Shown here piece after piece: positions 1 through 12,020 of a stretch of DNA of 37,323 bases. The notes under the pieces are model-generated. The model did not search any database. It saw nothing but the letters and a program-made list of their open reading frames with translations, and was not told where the DNA came from. The translations under genes and the position numbers were made by a program. The stretch is from contig JARWMV010000139.1 in the NCBI GenBank assembly GCA_030998015.1, positions 1-37,323 of the forward strand, given 5' to 3'. Source of the DNA: Ceratorhiza oryzae-sativae (lineage: Eukaryota; Basidiomycota; Agaricomycetes; Cantharellales; Ceratobasidiaceae). Each line of letters starts with the position of its first letter. The first letter of the stretch is position 1.

Positions 1-716
1 GAGAAGGGTACAAACACGTGATATCAATGTTGGCATTGTCAATAGAAACTGTCTGCCAATCAGAAAGTAAACGCCAAGTTGAAACGATACTTTGACAACA
101 TATATGAGAGTAGATTTCACAGCAGAGTACCAATCCATAAGTTTATTGTATATTATTTAAATCACCATGTATCTGAGGTTTACTTCTATAACGCCATAAG
201 CAACTTCGGCCAACCCAATGAACCGTGGCTCAAGCTCCCAGCAAGTGCACACGAAAACAGGTTTACAGCCGACGCTCAGAAATCGTCAAAAATAGTGAAT
301 TCACGTGTATTCCCTTTTGTATTTACAGCTTGTGCGCATTTAGGAGCCCAACCCTCTTGTGGAAGCCGTAGCTGAAACAGACAGTGCTTATGGCACAGGG
401 ATAAAACAAACAACCTGAAACATACCAATCGTCTCACTTTACTATAAACACCCTTTGTGATGATTGAAGGAGCCAGTTAAACTCGTCGTTGGTTTTTGAC
501 CAACATGCAAATTTGGCTGCTTAACGTTACTGGCAATAGTCGTAATGCAACCTATGGGCGTAATGTTGACCTCCACGCGAGTATTATCTCAAGAATACTG
601 AGCACCGAACTATGGCATTTCCTCGTGTAGGTGAATAAGAGTCGACGCTTGTAACAGTGACTAAGATCATGCACATTGTGTTCAACTGAATGACATTAAA
701 ACGACTACAACACTGT
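1..716. other. Intergenic, no gene recognised
   Basis: Nothing here reads as a convincing gene. One open frame of 98 codons on the + strand (79-375) starts at a non-ATG codon, has no family resemblance that I recognise and no splice context. The segment lies just 3' of the Sir2-type gene that ends at 717 and would contain that gene's 3' UTR and terminator. Confidence 0.5.
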
Positions 717-3558
717 CTACTTGCAGGAGAAATATGGCACAATCGCTGCATAAAGGCCACAGTACTTATACAGCCTCCCCTCCATATCGTCGGTCCGAAG
801 TATCCATTGTTGGTTACAGACTGAACACCGGGCCGTAAGCTCTACGTCACGGAGCGCCATGTCGGATTTTGCCTGGTGATCGACTATCCATATTTTTCGG
901 GCGCGACGTGGGCTTTGGTCCTCGCCCGGTAAATAGCGTGGTTGGCACGAGCATACGGTGAGCAGATGAGGTAGCTCTTTACCGAGGGGGCGAGTGTTGA
1001 ACGGCGAAAATAGCCATAAAAGTGGCCTTTCGTATTGAGAAATGTAAAGCAGGTCTGTATGCGGGCAGGCAATTCCATCGGTCAGCCACGCATTAAGAAT
1101 TTCGAACCTCCGCATCTGTGCGCGCATCGCCGTCATAGTCGTCACTCTTGCCACAAAGTTGACCATAAAAGCCGGTGCAAGTTTTGTATTGAGGCACCCG
1201 ATCAGCGTATCGAATGAGCAGTCCCCACTGCACAAAGTACAGCGTTGGTTAGGTTAAGGCAAAGGGAAGACCGGAAACTCACAAATTAACCCACTCTTGA
1301 ATCTCTCTTGTCGTTCGAGGTTCCAAGAGCGGATGGCCACAACATATGAGAAAACCAGTCGTATAAGCAGCACGCTCGACAAGATGTTTCGCGGAGGCTA
1401 GTGTTCGACGGAATAGCTGTCCCCAAGTGAGTCCAGTAGGATAAACTAGCCGAGCTCAATGCCAAGACTACTCACATCCACGGAGCCTACTGAGGCCCTC
1501 TGAGATATCTGGTAGCCTTTACCACCTGCGAGGCCGTGCGTGATGTAAACCACAAACATGTTGAATGAACGTTCTTCCCAGGTGCTAAGGCACAAAAAAT
1601 GAATACCTGACGTAAAAAAAAAGTGGGCCGTACTTACCAGTCTGGCATGACTGCCTTGCAGGTTTCTAACTCTTCTAGTTTTCTAGGTTCGACAAAGCAC
1701 TACGCAGAAGTGCAGGATTCATTCAATTCAGGTCAGAGTGTATGCGACACTCCGGGACTCACAATCCAGCCCTGTGCGCTCCAACGGCTTGAGACCAATG
1801 TACACAAATGTTGCGCATGCGGCCAGAACGGATCCAAGTAGTAAATAACCATCGCCATGCGGGGAGCCGGTGTGTCAACGTTCTCGACGCTAAAACGCGG
1901 TGTGGGACGCACATAATGCTGTAAATAGACGCATTGCAATGAGTAAATCTATGGATAAGAAATTCTTAATTATTTCACCAACCGGGTACACTCCTTGCCC
2001 GCCATGCTTCCAGCACCAGGGACATATAAAGTCACCAACATCAGTTGAAGGGCCAGCATCTCGGGCACGTGAGTATCCTCCAAGTACAACGCACGACTTC
2101 CCACGCTGGTTCTCATTATACCTCCCGGGATAGCACATGTATTGGCCGCATAGCTTGCATTGCACCAAGCACTCAATGACCGAGAGAGTACACAAGCAGC
2201 ACGCAGCCCTGTCGAGGACTGGATCCTCCTGTCCAGCCGCTGGCTCCATGCAATGATTGAGAGCCTGAAAGCCGTGAAAGGCTTCAGTAAGTCTCCCCAA
2301 CAAGCTGATTTATACTTGATACGACTCACCTCGAACCAGCGATCCTGGGCTTCATCGCCCGCTTCCGAACGCATCTCAACATCTACCATTTCACACTGCA
2401 GAAAATAGGTAATGCATATCAAGAAAAAGAACAATTGAAGAAGTAACACACCTCGTCCATGGCAGAAAGCAATCGAGAAAAGAATTGGCCAATGTCGACC
2501 TGAAAGTGGAAATCAATTACCTGATGCGTGTTACGGCCTTTGATTCGTTCGTGGTCCACATATATGACGGCACCAAATTGATCGTGTAACCTAGCCGATA
2601 GGTCGTAGACCAAGCTATAAACGTCAGAGTCCTTCAAGGATATTCCGACTACAAGGAGCAACTCGCAGGCCCTTGAAGCTTCGAGTATCTCCTCCCACCA
2701 GCTGCCGCCAGGCAGTATTCGATCGTCCATCTGATTGTCCACTGCCGGGCGGAGAAAACCTGAGGAGGAAGCACCTGCTAGAATTTTGGTACGGGTTGTC
2801 GGGGCTAATGAGGATGAATGCACAGTGTCATTCAGACAGCCAAGGCAAGGCAGCAACCCCAGGATGGGTGTGATTTAGCGCAATACATATAATATCCGCA
2901 TAACTCACCCATAGCTCTGCACGAACGGCAAGGAACGACGTTTCCTTGTAGCAGCTCATTTTCGACATCAGGTGCATGACGGATATCGAATGAGTCGCAA
3001 TAAATGCTGCAACAACGTAAGAACCGATTATCACCTCGCGCTGACATAACACGAGAGTCGTCGTCGGGATTCCCTGGAGTCTCAAGGCCGTCTATGTTCG
3101 TTGTGACACATCGAACAATTTGTTCGGCACGAAACGCGCGTTGCAGCCACTGGTGGAAAGTTCCTAGCTGCGCATTCGATACCTGCGTCCTTCGGTGGGC
3201 CATTAATTTGTTGAACGCGCCGATTTCTTCTTTGGGAATCGATTTGGCGCCAGTATTGTGCACGGAGAATTCGCCGATGGCTTCCCTGAGGGTTATCTCT
3301 CGCCGGGTATGAGGGTGATCAAGAGAAATTGGGTCGTCTAGTTGCTACTTGGTGGGAACATTCAAATGATCGGAGGTTCCAATATATCATAGAACTCACA
3401 GGAACCCCTTTGATGGTGCTATACACACCCCCACCACAAAGTACCAGAATGTTTTTGGCTTCAGCAATGGCGGTTAAAACAGTCGAAGACCGAAACGCAT
3501 TCTCTTCGGTGAAGTCGAGCCTCCGTGTGACGGGTTCTCTTGCTTTCACGGATTGCAT
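717..3558 (-). CDS. Sir2-like / PHD-ADD zinc finger / caspase-CHAT-like fusion protein (755 aa)
   Basis: Ten exons join in phase: 3558-3400, 3344-2909, 2804-2452, 2395-2330, 2264-1983, 1918-1763, 1699-1638, 1584-1476, 1416-1283, 1227-717. Residues 35-310 are Sir2-like: NAD-loop LCGGGVYSTIKGVP (40-53), TTNIDGLE (134-141), and LLLVVGISL. The catalytic His of ELHG is replaced by Arg (SARG, R156), and the DFR motif after the glycine loop is lost. Residues 360-422 form a Cys-rich finger (CxxC at 360, 374 and 419) related to the clearer PHD/ADD fingers of the paralogues. Residues 514-580 carry VVYITHG (H521-G522) and LICCGHP (C566-C567), spaced as in clan CD cysteine peptidases. Residues 590-750 match the C-terminal domain of the paralogues (RPLGKELP). 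An upstream exon starting at ATG 3665 is possible, using a GTGGGT donor. The domain architecture is seen in the sequence; NADase or protease activity is inference. Confidence 0.85.
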
Positions 3559-3792
3559 ATTCTAAAAAAATAGCTTTGAGGGGATTAGTGTACACAAGGA
3601 GAGTGATTGCAAGTTTACTCACCCACGTCTGTAGGAGCTAAAGATGTATCCAAAAAAAGGGACATCCACGTGACATCTCCACCGCGTTTATCATAGCTGG
3701 GCTGTGTCAGGCAGCCACGTCAGATAACATACGCACCCTCTCAAACCTCATTTGGCTCCTGTAATTAAATCCCGAGAGTCCCTTCAACCCCG
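3559..3792. promoter_or_regulatory. Short divergent intergenic region
   Basis: About 230 bp separates the Sir2-fusion start (3558, -) from a possible small gene (3793, +). It has pyrimidine-rich stretches (TCCCTTCAACCCC just before the + start) and a T-run before the - start that could also be an intron acceptor (TTTTTTTAG) for an extra 5' exon. No specific factor site is claimed. Confidence 0.3.
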
Positions 3793-4018
3793 ATGCCGAA
3801 CGCGATCATACGACTAGTTCTACCTGGTGCTCCGGACTTTATAGACATAGATAACCAGCCACGGGAAGAAACACTGTGCACAACGAAGAGACAAAAGAAC
3901 AAGCAGTCAACTGGTGGGCTTGCTAAGCTAGTTAAGCGTAAGTGGATATGTTTCATTGGAACGGAAACTATTGACAAGCCACATAGTTGACGTACCGGAT
4001 GGAGGATTTATTGGTTAG
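3793..4018 (+). CDS. Possible small two-exon protein, about 59 aa, unknown
   Basis: ATG at 3793 opens a frame (starting MPNAIIRLVLPGAPDFIDID) that runs to a GTAAGT donor at 3938. A 49-bp intron ends in CATAG at 3986. The second exon keeps phase and stops with TAG at 4016-4018. A pyrimidine-rich leader precedes the start. The alternative donor GTTAGT at 4013, with acceptor near 4056, would add about 50 codons. The product is basic after residue 30 (TTKRQKNKQ) and I recognise no family. The case rests only on a well-formed intron and phase agreement, so this may be chance. Confidence 0.3.
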
Positions 4019-5374
4019 TTTTTATTCTCGCCACATATATACACGACACGCTGACAGCATGCTCGAAGTCCCTTGGGCACGTGGTGGGATGGCAAATGAT
4101 GAAACAAAATAATAGTAGCCACCCGCTTCCATTGTGCTGGGCCTGTCCTAAACTAAATGCCAATAGAGCTTGTTTAAATGCGATCATTTGTCCATAACGG
4201 GGTACCGAAGCTAGACTAAATTCGCCGCCATACATTGTCTGACACTTGACATGAGGTGGAAACCTATACACTTTAGCATTTGAGGATCAATATAACCGTG
4301 GTTAGTAAAAGAAACCCAAAACCGAAGAGTTTGGTCCGGGTGTGAGCCGGATAAAATCGAAGCTGGGAGGGCTACCTATATTCCAATTACTCACTATAAG
4401 GTGAGCTACAAAGATACTTTAGAATTATGAATGTAGATAGGACAGTATTGTGTGCGTTCGCCATTCATTACCTTTGTTGCGCGAACACCTCCGTGGAACA
4501 TTGTTAGAAAGCAGAATAGGTCGATGATTAAAGATAAGCGTATACGCGGAGTGACAAGGCCTTCAATATATTATTTGAGAACGCGGCAGTTTGCGCTTCG
4601 GGGGGAAGCGAATATATTGGCTATAAGTACATCAAATACAAAATATTTATGTCCGTGAGGAACCAAACTACGGAATGATCCCAGTACGAGCTGCTTTTTT
4701 GGCTGCCCTGTGCTTCTCGGATCGAGTTCGGTATAGGTTGAAACAATATTGCACATATCCTATGCTCGGGTTGGCGCGGTCGGGTCAGCCCCAATCCCAT
4801 GGCACGCAATTGCGCTAAGATCCGATCCCAACGGGGTTAGAACACACGCGAGGGATAATTCCTAGCGAGAAGTTACTCCGTGCCTTGGTTACTCACTCGG
4901 TATTGGGTTAGCCCTCAGCCACCAATCAAAGCGGAAAGCCCTGTGTGGGCGAGGTCGCACATTGGGGCCAAGATGATCCCCCCCTCTGATATTTGATTAT
5001 TGTAGGTGTTTGGCACCAAGCACGGGCTTTCACCTATGTCTAGGAATCCAGTGGCGTTTCTTGTGGGATATATATAGAGCAGAACAATGATTATAACATG
5101 GCATGCGGAATATATGAATGAATTCAAGATAGCAAAAAAAACTCGGAATAGTACATGAGTTGGCTTATGACCCGACAGCTCCGTATTGCAGAATACGCGT
5201 ACCAATAAATGATGGATGGATGAGATCCTATGCGTGGTCAGCCTCGATATCAGGAGCCACCGTTTTTGCTGCGATTTGACCGGCAATTGTCCATGGCTCG
5301 AGGTGTTTTGGTCTTCTGGAGCGCGCTGAATCGGTCACTCGAGGAGGCTAATGACAGACCATCGATTCAGTTGG
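4019..5374. other. Intergenic, nothing recognised
   Basis: AT-rich unique sequence lies between the possible small gene and the 3' end of the zinc-finger paralogue. The open frames here are short, lack splice-site support, and resemble no family that I know. No tRNA, repeat array or transposon end was seen. Confidence 0.5.
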
Positions 5375-6957
5375 TTAATAGAAGGCAATATAGAATGACG
5401 TTACTGATATCTCCATGCAAACCATGGTCCTCGGATCGAATGGGAAACGGGCGTCATTCTTGTTCCAAACCTCCTCGATAATAGCCGTACCATGGACCTC
5501 CTTGACGGCTCGATATGCTGTATATATGGCAATGTGCAACTCAAATGAGCAGCAGGACGACAAATAGTAACCAAACCACTCGTTAAACTTTCCGCTATCG
5601 CTGAAACGAAGCTTCCAGCGGTGCCCCTCTTTATCCCAGCAACCGCATAAGGATGGGACCATCGGAAGGTCAAATCCATACGGACGAGTTCCGTATGCAG
5701 CGTGCTCGATCCGTCGTACATCCAGTGAGTGACTGGCCCAGGAGGGTCGATCCATGAGCACTAAACCAGTCTGTTGACGACTGTCGAAGGACTTAGTCCA
5801 GGTTCGAAGCAAAGAGGTTCGAAGATCCGCCCCGTAATAATAGAGATGAACGAACATTTCGGCGAAAAAATCGGTATATCGGGAAGGTAGAATGGCCGGC
5901 GCCGAAGGTAAAACCATGGAATGCCAAGGGCGACTTATGAATAGTGTAAGATTTAACTGAAAGCATCCAAAAGTATGGCTCACATATCAAGAGTTTTATG
6001 AATGCGCTGAAGCGTCTTATCATGGAATAAATTCATCCCGCATGCGATTGGGAATATCCTCGCAGTCGCCGCCTTGGACGCTAGGGGTGTTAGATTAGTG
6101 GTATGGAAATTGATGAAGGCATCTTCCATATCCCGACTTCCTACGTCTGCGCCGGAGGGTGATTCGATCATCCAACCTCCTCTGGGATCGCTTTCTGTCA
6201 AAAAGAGGACGACAATATGATAAGGGGATTTAGGTAGAAGCCTAGGGTTCATATGGTTATTTTATTTGATTCGTGCAAGTGATATCTACCTACTCGTCGC
6301 GAATTCGCGCGGAGGCATCGATGTCGACTTTTACCCCTATCTCCAAGATCTTGCTCACGACATGAATCTCGAAGACGCTAAGTGCCGCGCAAATTTGTTG
6401 CATTATAATGTTCGCCGTCCCATGGAGATGTTGCACGTAGAAAAGGAATAAAACAACCGAACTTTTGACTCCCATGCGTCTTGTGGCACGGTATCCTCTA
6501 TTGATGGAATACTACAACTTTGTTAGTAAGTTCAAGTCGAAGAATCACCACTTACGTCTAGCGGTGTGAATTTATCAGACGATAAGCATTCTGGGCATCG
6601 GAACCTCCATTTCTTATTCTGAGCCAGCTGGAACGGAATGGAAATACAAGTTGGTGTTGCGAGGGGATCATCTTCCCCCACAGAACCTGCTATATCACAT
6701 TCCTGGCCAACAATATTGCAGCAGAATGCCTGGTCACATGTACTGCAATCCATGAGTTCACCGCCATCCTTGCAACAAAAACAGTACTAGATTCGCAATC
6801 GAGTTTGTTAGTAAATAAAATAAAATAAGCCTGAGGTACTAGAAACCTACTCTATCCTTGCTGGATTTAAACGTAAGGGAAAATGTCCGGCCTGGGGGAA
6901 GATCGTCAGGGAGAAGAAGAAGATAAGACAAGAGCTCGGCAACCTTTTACTCGGTCT
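5375..6957 (-). CDS. PHD/ADD zinc-finger protein with degenerate caspase-like domain (paralogue without Sir2)
   Basis: Firm exons, all in phase: 6786-6556, 6511-6294, 6241-5984, 5933-5375 (421 aa). A 5' exon, perhaps from ATG near 6957, could not be joined in phase. The first firm exon is a clear PHD/ADD finger of ATRX/DNMT3 type: CFCCKDGGELMDCSTCDQAF, then CPEC. The next exon (YSINRGYRAT...) aligns end to end with an exon of identical 218-nt length in the pseudogene at 30953. The third exon has VVLFLTESDPRGG and ARIFPIACGMNL: the Cys is kept, but the His-Gly of the Sir2-fused paralogue is Glu-Ser, so peptidase activity is doubtful. The last exon holds the conserved C-terminal domain (VLPSAPAILPSRY, GTRPYGFDLP). 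No Sir2 domain lies upstream. Likely a nuclear histone-binding or regulatory relative; this is inference. Confidence 0.75.
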
Positions 6958-7379
6958 GCATCACTGGGAACTGACATGGTCGTGGTTGACTTGCTTAATA
7001 GAAGTTTATCTGACGTAATCGATGGCCAAAAGGAGCGTGCCGAGTTTGGTTGACGCATGTGACAATACAACCAAAGGCGGGAAACATCAAATTTTATTCA
7101 CAACCCGCATTCAGAGGTAAGCAAAACAAAATAATTCATCAGGTCTATTCATTACAACAGGATGGATCAATACATTGTAGCAGAGATATATTATCGCGGT
7201 TTGCGCCGTCCTCCAGGTCCGCCATCCAGTGAAGTATTCTAGGTTAGGTTAGGTTATTTAGACAAAGTAGGGAGAGGTAGGGAGGACTCAGGTAGGTTGG
7301 GAGGAGTAGGAATATTGACCATGGTGCAAGGGTAGGGATGGCATTCAGGGCAAAATTCTATGAAGCCTATTCTAAACTA
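6958..7379. other. Intergenic upstream of the zinc-finger gene
   Basis: This holds the probable promoter of the minus-strand gene ending at 5375, followed by low-complexity G/T-rich sequence around 7230-7320 with a few AGGTT repeats. No gene recognised. Confidence 0.4.
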
Positions 7380-9718
7380 ACCAGTGCTAGGTTAGGATGA
7401 CTTGGAACAGCACTGGAACTAAATGAGAATAAAGTTGCAAGGCATCTCAAAGCATCAACCAGTGGCAGACAGTGTATGACATTGATGGGAGTCATAGAGT
7501 TGAATTGGAGATAGAGCAATAACACCCTCCTTAACCCAACTTGGTGACAACTGCCTGTTCCTGGGGTATTTGGGAAAACATCTATGCTAGGCATAAGGAA
7601 GATTAATATAAGACCTAATAATAAGTAATCCTATCTACTGCTTGAGTGCACCAGCAGTGGCAAACTGTGTATGACACTAGGAAGCCAACTACATTTGAAT
7701 TTGAAATAACAGATTAAGCACCCTCCCTAACCTGACTTGAGAGTGCTGGCAAAGTCACATGTAGGATCTTGAGCCAATGGCAAACACATTATCCATAACG
7801 CTAACTTAGAAATTATTTCCAGTGTGGCAACAGTGTCAGACCAGGTATGACATTGGGGGGAAGTGCTGGAGTGAATTTTAAAATAGAAAATTAAGCACCC
7901 TCCCTAACCTGACTGCCTCTTACACAAAGATATCCATGAATACATAACCAATACCTAAAAATAGAATATCCATGACCTTATGTTGGAAATTAGCATTCTC
8001 AACTCTAACACAGCAGCAGGTGGCAGACTGAGTATGACATTGTGGGATGTGCTCAAGTGAAATTTGCAATGGAGAATTTGAAGCCCTCCCTGACCTAACT
8101 TGGTGACAACTGCCTGTTGCATGGGGGATTTGGGAACACATCAATGCAAGGGATAAGAATGAGTAATATAAGACCAGACAATGAGTAATCCTATCCACAG
8201 CTTGAGTGCACCAGTAGTGGCAGACTGGGTATGACATTGGGAAGCATATGGTGCTTGAATTTGAAATAGCACATTAAGCGCCCTCCCTAACCTGACTTGA
8301 GGGTACTGGCAAAGCCATCTGTAGAAACCCCAATGCTTTGTTTTGGAAATTGGCATCCCCAACTCCAACATGGCAGTAGGTGGCAGACCAAGTACGACAT
8401 TGGGGGAGAGTGCTGGAGTGAAATTTAAAATAGAAAATTAAGTGCCCTCCTTAACCTGACTTGGTGACAACTACCTGCTGCATGAGCAGACTTGGGCATC
8501 ATCAATTAAATTCATAGGTAAGATTCATACAAGACAAAGGACAGTGGACTGGGTATGACATTGGGAAGCATACTGTGCTTGAATTTGAAATAGCACATTA
8601 AGCGCCCTCCCTAACCTGACTTGAGAGCACCAGCAAAGCCATCTACAAAAACCTACTACCTGTTTTGGAAATTAGCATCCCAACTCCAACATGGCAGCTG
8701 GTGGCAGACCAGGTATGACATTGGGGGAGAGTGCTGGAGTGAAATTTGAAACAGAAAATTAAGTGCCCCCCTAACCTGACTTGGTGACAACTGCCTGTTG
8801 CATGAGCAGACTTGGGGATCATCAGTTAAATTCATAGGTAAGACCAAAGACAGTGGCAGACTGGGTATGACATTGGGAAGCATACTGTGCTTGAATTTGA
8901 AATAGCACATTAAGCGCTCTCCCTAACCTGACTTGAGAGTGCCAGCAAAGCCATCTAAAAAAACCTACCTGTTTTGGAAATTAGCATCCCAACTCCAACA
9001 TGGCAGCTGGTGGCAGACCAGGTATGACATTGGGGGAGAGTGCTGGAGTGAAATTTGAAACAGAAAATTAAGTGCCCCCCCTAACCTGACTTGGTGACAA
9101 CTGCCTGTTGTATGAGCAGACTTGGGGATCATCAGTTAAATTCATAGGTAAGACCAAAGACAGTGGCAGACTGGGTACGACATTGGGAAGCATACTGTGC
9201 TTTAATTTGAAATAGCACATTAAGTGCTCTCCCTAACCTGACTTGAGAGTGCCAGCAAAGCCATCTAAAAAAACCTACCTGTTTTGGAAATTAGCATCCC
9301 AACTCCAACATGGCAGCTGGTGGCAGACCAGGTATGACATTGGGGGAGAGTGCTGGAGTGAAATTTGAAACAGAAAATTAAGTGCCCCCCCTAACCTGAC
9401 TTGGTGACAACTGCCTGTTGCATGAGCAGACTTGGGGATCATCAGTTAAATTCATAGGTAAGACCAAAGACAGTGGCAGACTGGGTACGACATTGGGAAG
9501 CATACTGTGCTTTAATTTGAAATAGCACATTAAGCGCTCTCCCTAACCTGACTTGAGAGTGCCAGCAAAGCCATCTAAAAAAACCTACCTGTTTTGGAAA
9601 TTAGCATCCCAACTCCAACATGGCAGCTGGTGGCAGACCAGGTATGACATTGGGGGGAGAGTGCTGGAGTGAAATTTGAAACAGAAAATTAAGTGCCCCC
9701 CCTAACCTGACCAAACTG
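7380..9718. repeat. Dimeric tandem satellite, about 310-bp unit of two ~155-bp halves
   Basis: The anchor CTAACCTGACTTGGTGACAA (shortened in the last copy) recurs at 8771, 9081, 9391 and 9702, a period of 310-311 bp. A sister anchor, CTAACCTGACTTGAGAG, falls midway (for example 8923), so each unit is two related halves of 152-158 bp. Both halves carry a GGCAGAC...GGTATGACATTGGG core. The rightmost three units are almost identical. Units further left (7530, 7914, 8091, 8451) are more diverged, with spacing up to about 380 bp. Open frames inside are by-products of the repeat. Confidence 0.9.
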
Positions 9719-9784
9719 CACCTGACTGTTACATGTGTCATTGTAGTGTGTCAAAAGATGACTGTATTAATCCTATGTTGTAGG

Positions 9785-9797
9785 TAAGCATGTGACG
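9785..9797 (+). repeat. Left terminal inverted repeat of hAT element
   Basis: TAAGCATGTGACG, the exact reverse complement of 12420-12432. Confidence 0.75.
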
Positions 9798-11039
9798 TGG
9801 AAGATTTGCCAAAATTCGGCACCGGATGCCAGATTTCGGCACTTTTGAACGTGTTTTCATCCTGCACTCGCTCCCGCGTGCCGGAAGCCAGAATTTCCGT
9901 GGCATTCCCGCACATGCGGGAAATTCCCGCATTTCGCGGGAAGGCGGAAAGGCGGGCATGATCGCAGGAAGGCGAGCATAGTCGGAGTGGGAATGCGAGC
10001 ACACGGGAACAGGAACTTATGTGGGCAGGCGGAAAGGCGGAAAGCAGTCAGTAAAATAGGCTCGTACAGAATGCGCAGCACACGATTTGCACAAGTGATC
10101 TATCTGCACGTTTTCACACTATTAGATGTAGGAGGCATTGTTATTAATATATTGACACCGCGTCTGCTCGGGCTCAGTAGCTACATCATATGGAATTCTA
10201 ACAGTAATTGATATCACCACGATAAAACATCAGGTAAACGTAGTTAGAGCAAGTAGGGAAAAGTGTTCGTTATAGTCGGATGGGAGTCGGAAATGGAGTT
10301 AAGAAGCTGGAAGCCAGAGCGCAGAGAGGTGGGATGAACAAACGAACCTGATCCTCCAGCATAGCATCTCTTCACCAACTTAACAAGTGTCAGCAAGCAT
10401 ACGGTAAGCAGGCGGTAGCGTAGACATACCTGGCTAGCAGCTGAAACCTTTGCCTTCCTTGCAAAGGCCGAGATCTGAGGATGACGAGGAGAGGTTTAGG
10501 TCGCAAGGAAGCGAGGGGTTCAGATTGCCAGCACGCGAGGAAGGATTGAAGTCGAGTGACGAGGATGGGTTTAGGTCAAATGCCGAGGATGGATTTACAT
10601 TGCAGAAAAGCAATGGTGAGCCCACGTCCGTCTCCCAAGGCACGCTGAACAGAGAAACTGTGTCTTGAGGCGGCAAGTTTGGGCTACGGGTCGCTCTAGA
10701 AAACGATGTTAGCACCTTTTTTACACAGCATATCGATACATCTCGTAGCGCAGAATGCGACTTACACGTGGCGGCTGATGAATATCTTGATACCTTGCTC
10801 TGCAAGCAACTGAGAGAGTTGGCAACGATGGCTGTTGAATTGGCTAAGACCTCGTCCTCCCTGCGTTTCGATCTTGAACAAGTATTATCAGAAATCCGAC
10901 GAATCTGCACTCTACCGGCTCTCAATCTGTGAGTAACGCGCATTGTTTCATTGGGTACTAGCTAATAATACATGCGTTAAGTGCTCCATCCTTCGATGCG
11001 AGCACACTACATGAAGATCGCAGAGTGGGGAGAAGGAGT

Positions 11040-12020
11040 GGATCGAGGTCGCTGTCGCGCTCCTCGAAGACACCTGGCGGAAGTTCTACCGGCCAGCTGC
11101 AGACAGCACAGAGAAGGCATCGGGTGAACCATCAGACGACACATCGTTTCTTGGCGTCCCGGTACGTATTACTATCGTGTAGTACTGTACATAAGCTAAC
11201 GATCTGCGTAGTCCTACATGGACCAGGTCCTCTCGTCGATTGATACGGCTCAGCAGTCGGCGGAATCCCCGGTTGAAAACTTCGCTTACGGTAAGCATCA
11301 TTACTCTCGGAATGTTAGCATAATACTCACTGTTGGAGATTACAAGTGCGTCAGCGCTCATGCGAGTTACGTTACTGTAACACGAACGCTTTACTCATCT
11401 CTCTCGTTTGTATGCGTTCTATCTCATCGTCTTACTCATTGTTGTTTCGCTTGTTTTTCGCTTGTTCTCTATGCGATATCTCGGCTATGTATATGCTTAC
11501 TGATCGAGATGTATATATACTCGGTTTCTCATGTAGTAGCTAGTCACTCGTTTGAATACACTTGTATACATATTTTACGTGTTTTATTTCACTGCGCTAC
11601 GCTACGCTCAACACTCACACCGCAACTAGATGCACCAGTGTTCAACCTCGTTGATGGCAAACGCGTACCATTCAACCCGCTGGTCTGGTGGTATGGACAG
11701 CGCGCGGTCGGGAACGAAAGGAATGGGCTGACTCAACTCGCGCTCGATGTTCTGAGTGCTCCCGGTGAGTTCTTGTATTCTACATCCATCTGTGTGAGGC
11801 GCTGACTTAACACGAAGCGTCGAGCGTGGATGTGGAACGCGCGTTCTCGTTTGGCGGCTCGATTGTGAGTAAGCGTCGGCACAACCTTTCACCGCACACC
11901 ATTCAAGCCACCGCCACGCTGGGCTCCTACTCGAAAGCAGGCCTGGTGAAACCGGGCACTCTGAAGCTGCCACTGCGTGGGAGGGAGAAGGCGAAGGAGG
12001 ATGTGAAGATGGCTGCGTAG
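11040..12020 (+). pseudogene. hAT transposase remnant (C-terminal part with dimerisation domain)
   Basis: The end is well preserved. Exon 11630-11764 reads FNPLVWWYGQRA...LTQLALDVLSAP, and exon 11818-12020 reads ASSVDVERAFSFGG...SKRRHNLSP, the signature of the hAT C-terminal dimerisation region. Upstream pieces (11040-11160, EWIEVAVALLEDTWRKFYRP, and 11212-11290) fit the spacer region before it. They are separated by a frame break near 11035 and an unusually long T-rich gap (11291-11629). No BED zinc finger or intact catalytic core was seen between 10450 and 11000, only polar, low-complexity frames. The copy is unlikely to encode an active transposase. Confidence 0.7.

Noticed and set aside
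79..375. 98-codon frame at the left edge
   Set aside because: Non-ATG start, no splice context, no family resemblance and no supporting neighbour.
7230..7260. Telomere-like TTAGG run
   Set aside because: Only about three imperfect AGGTT units in a G/T-rich stretch. That is too short and irregular for an interstitial telomere repeat.
7367..8910. Minus-strand frames of 75-105 codons within the satellite
   Set aside because: They repeat with the satellite unit and are broken or shifted in neighbouring copies, so they are by-products of the repeat.
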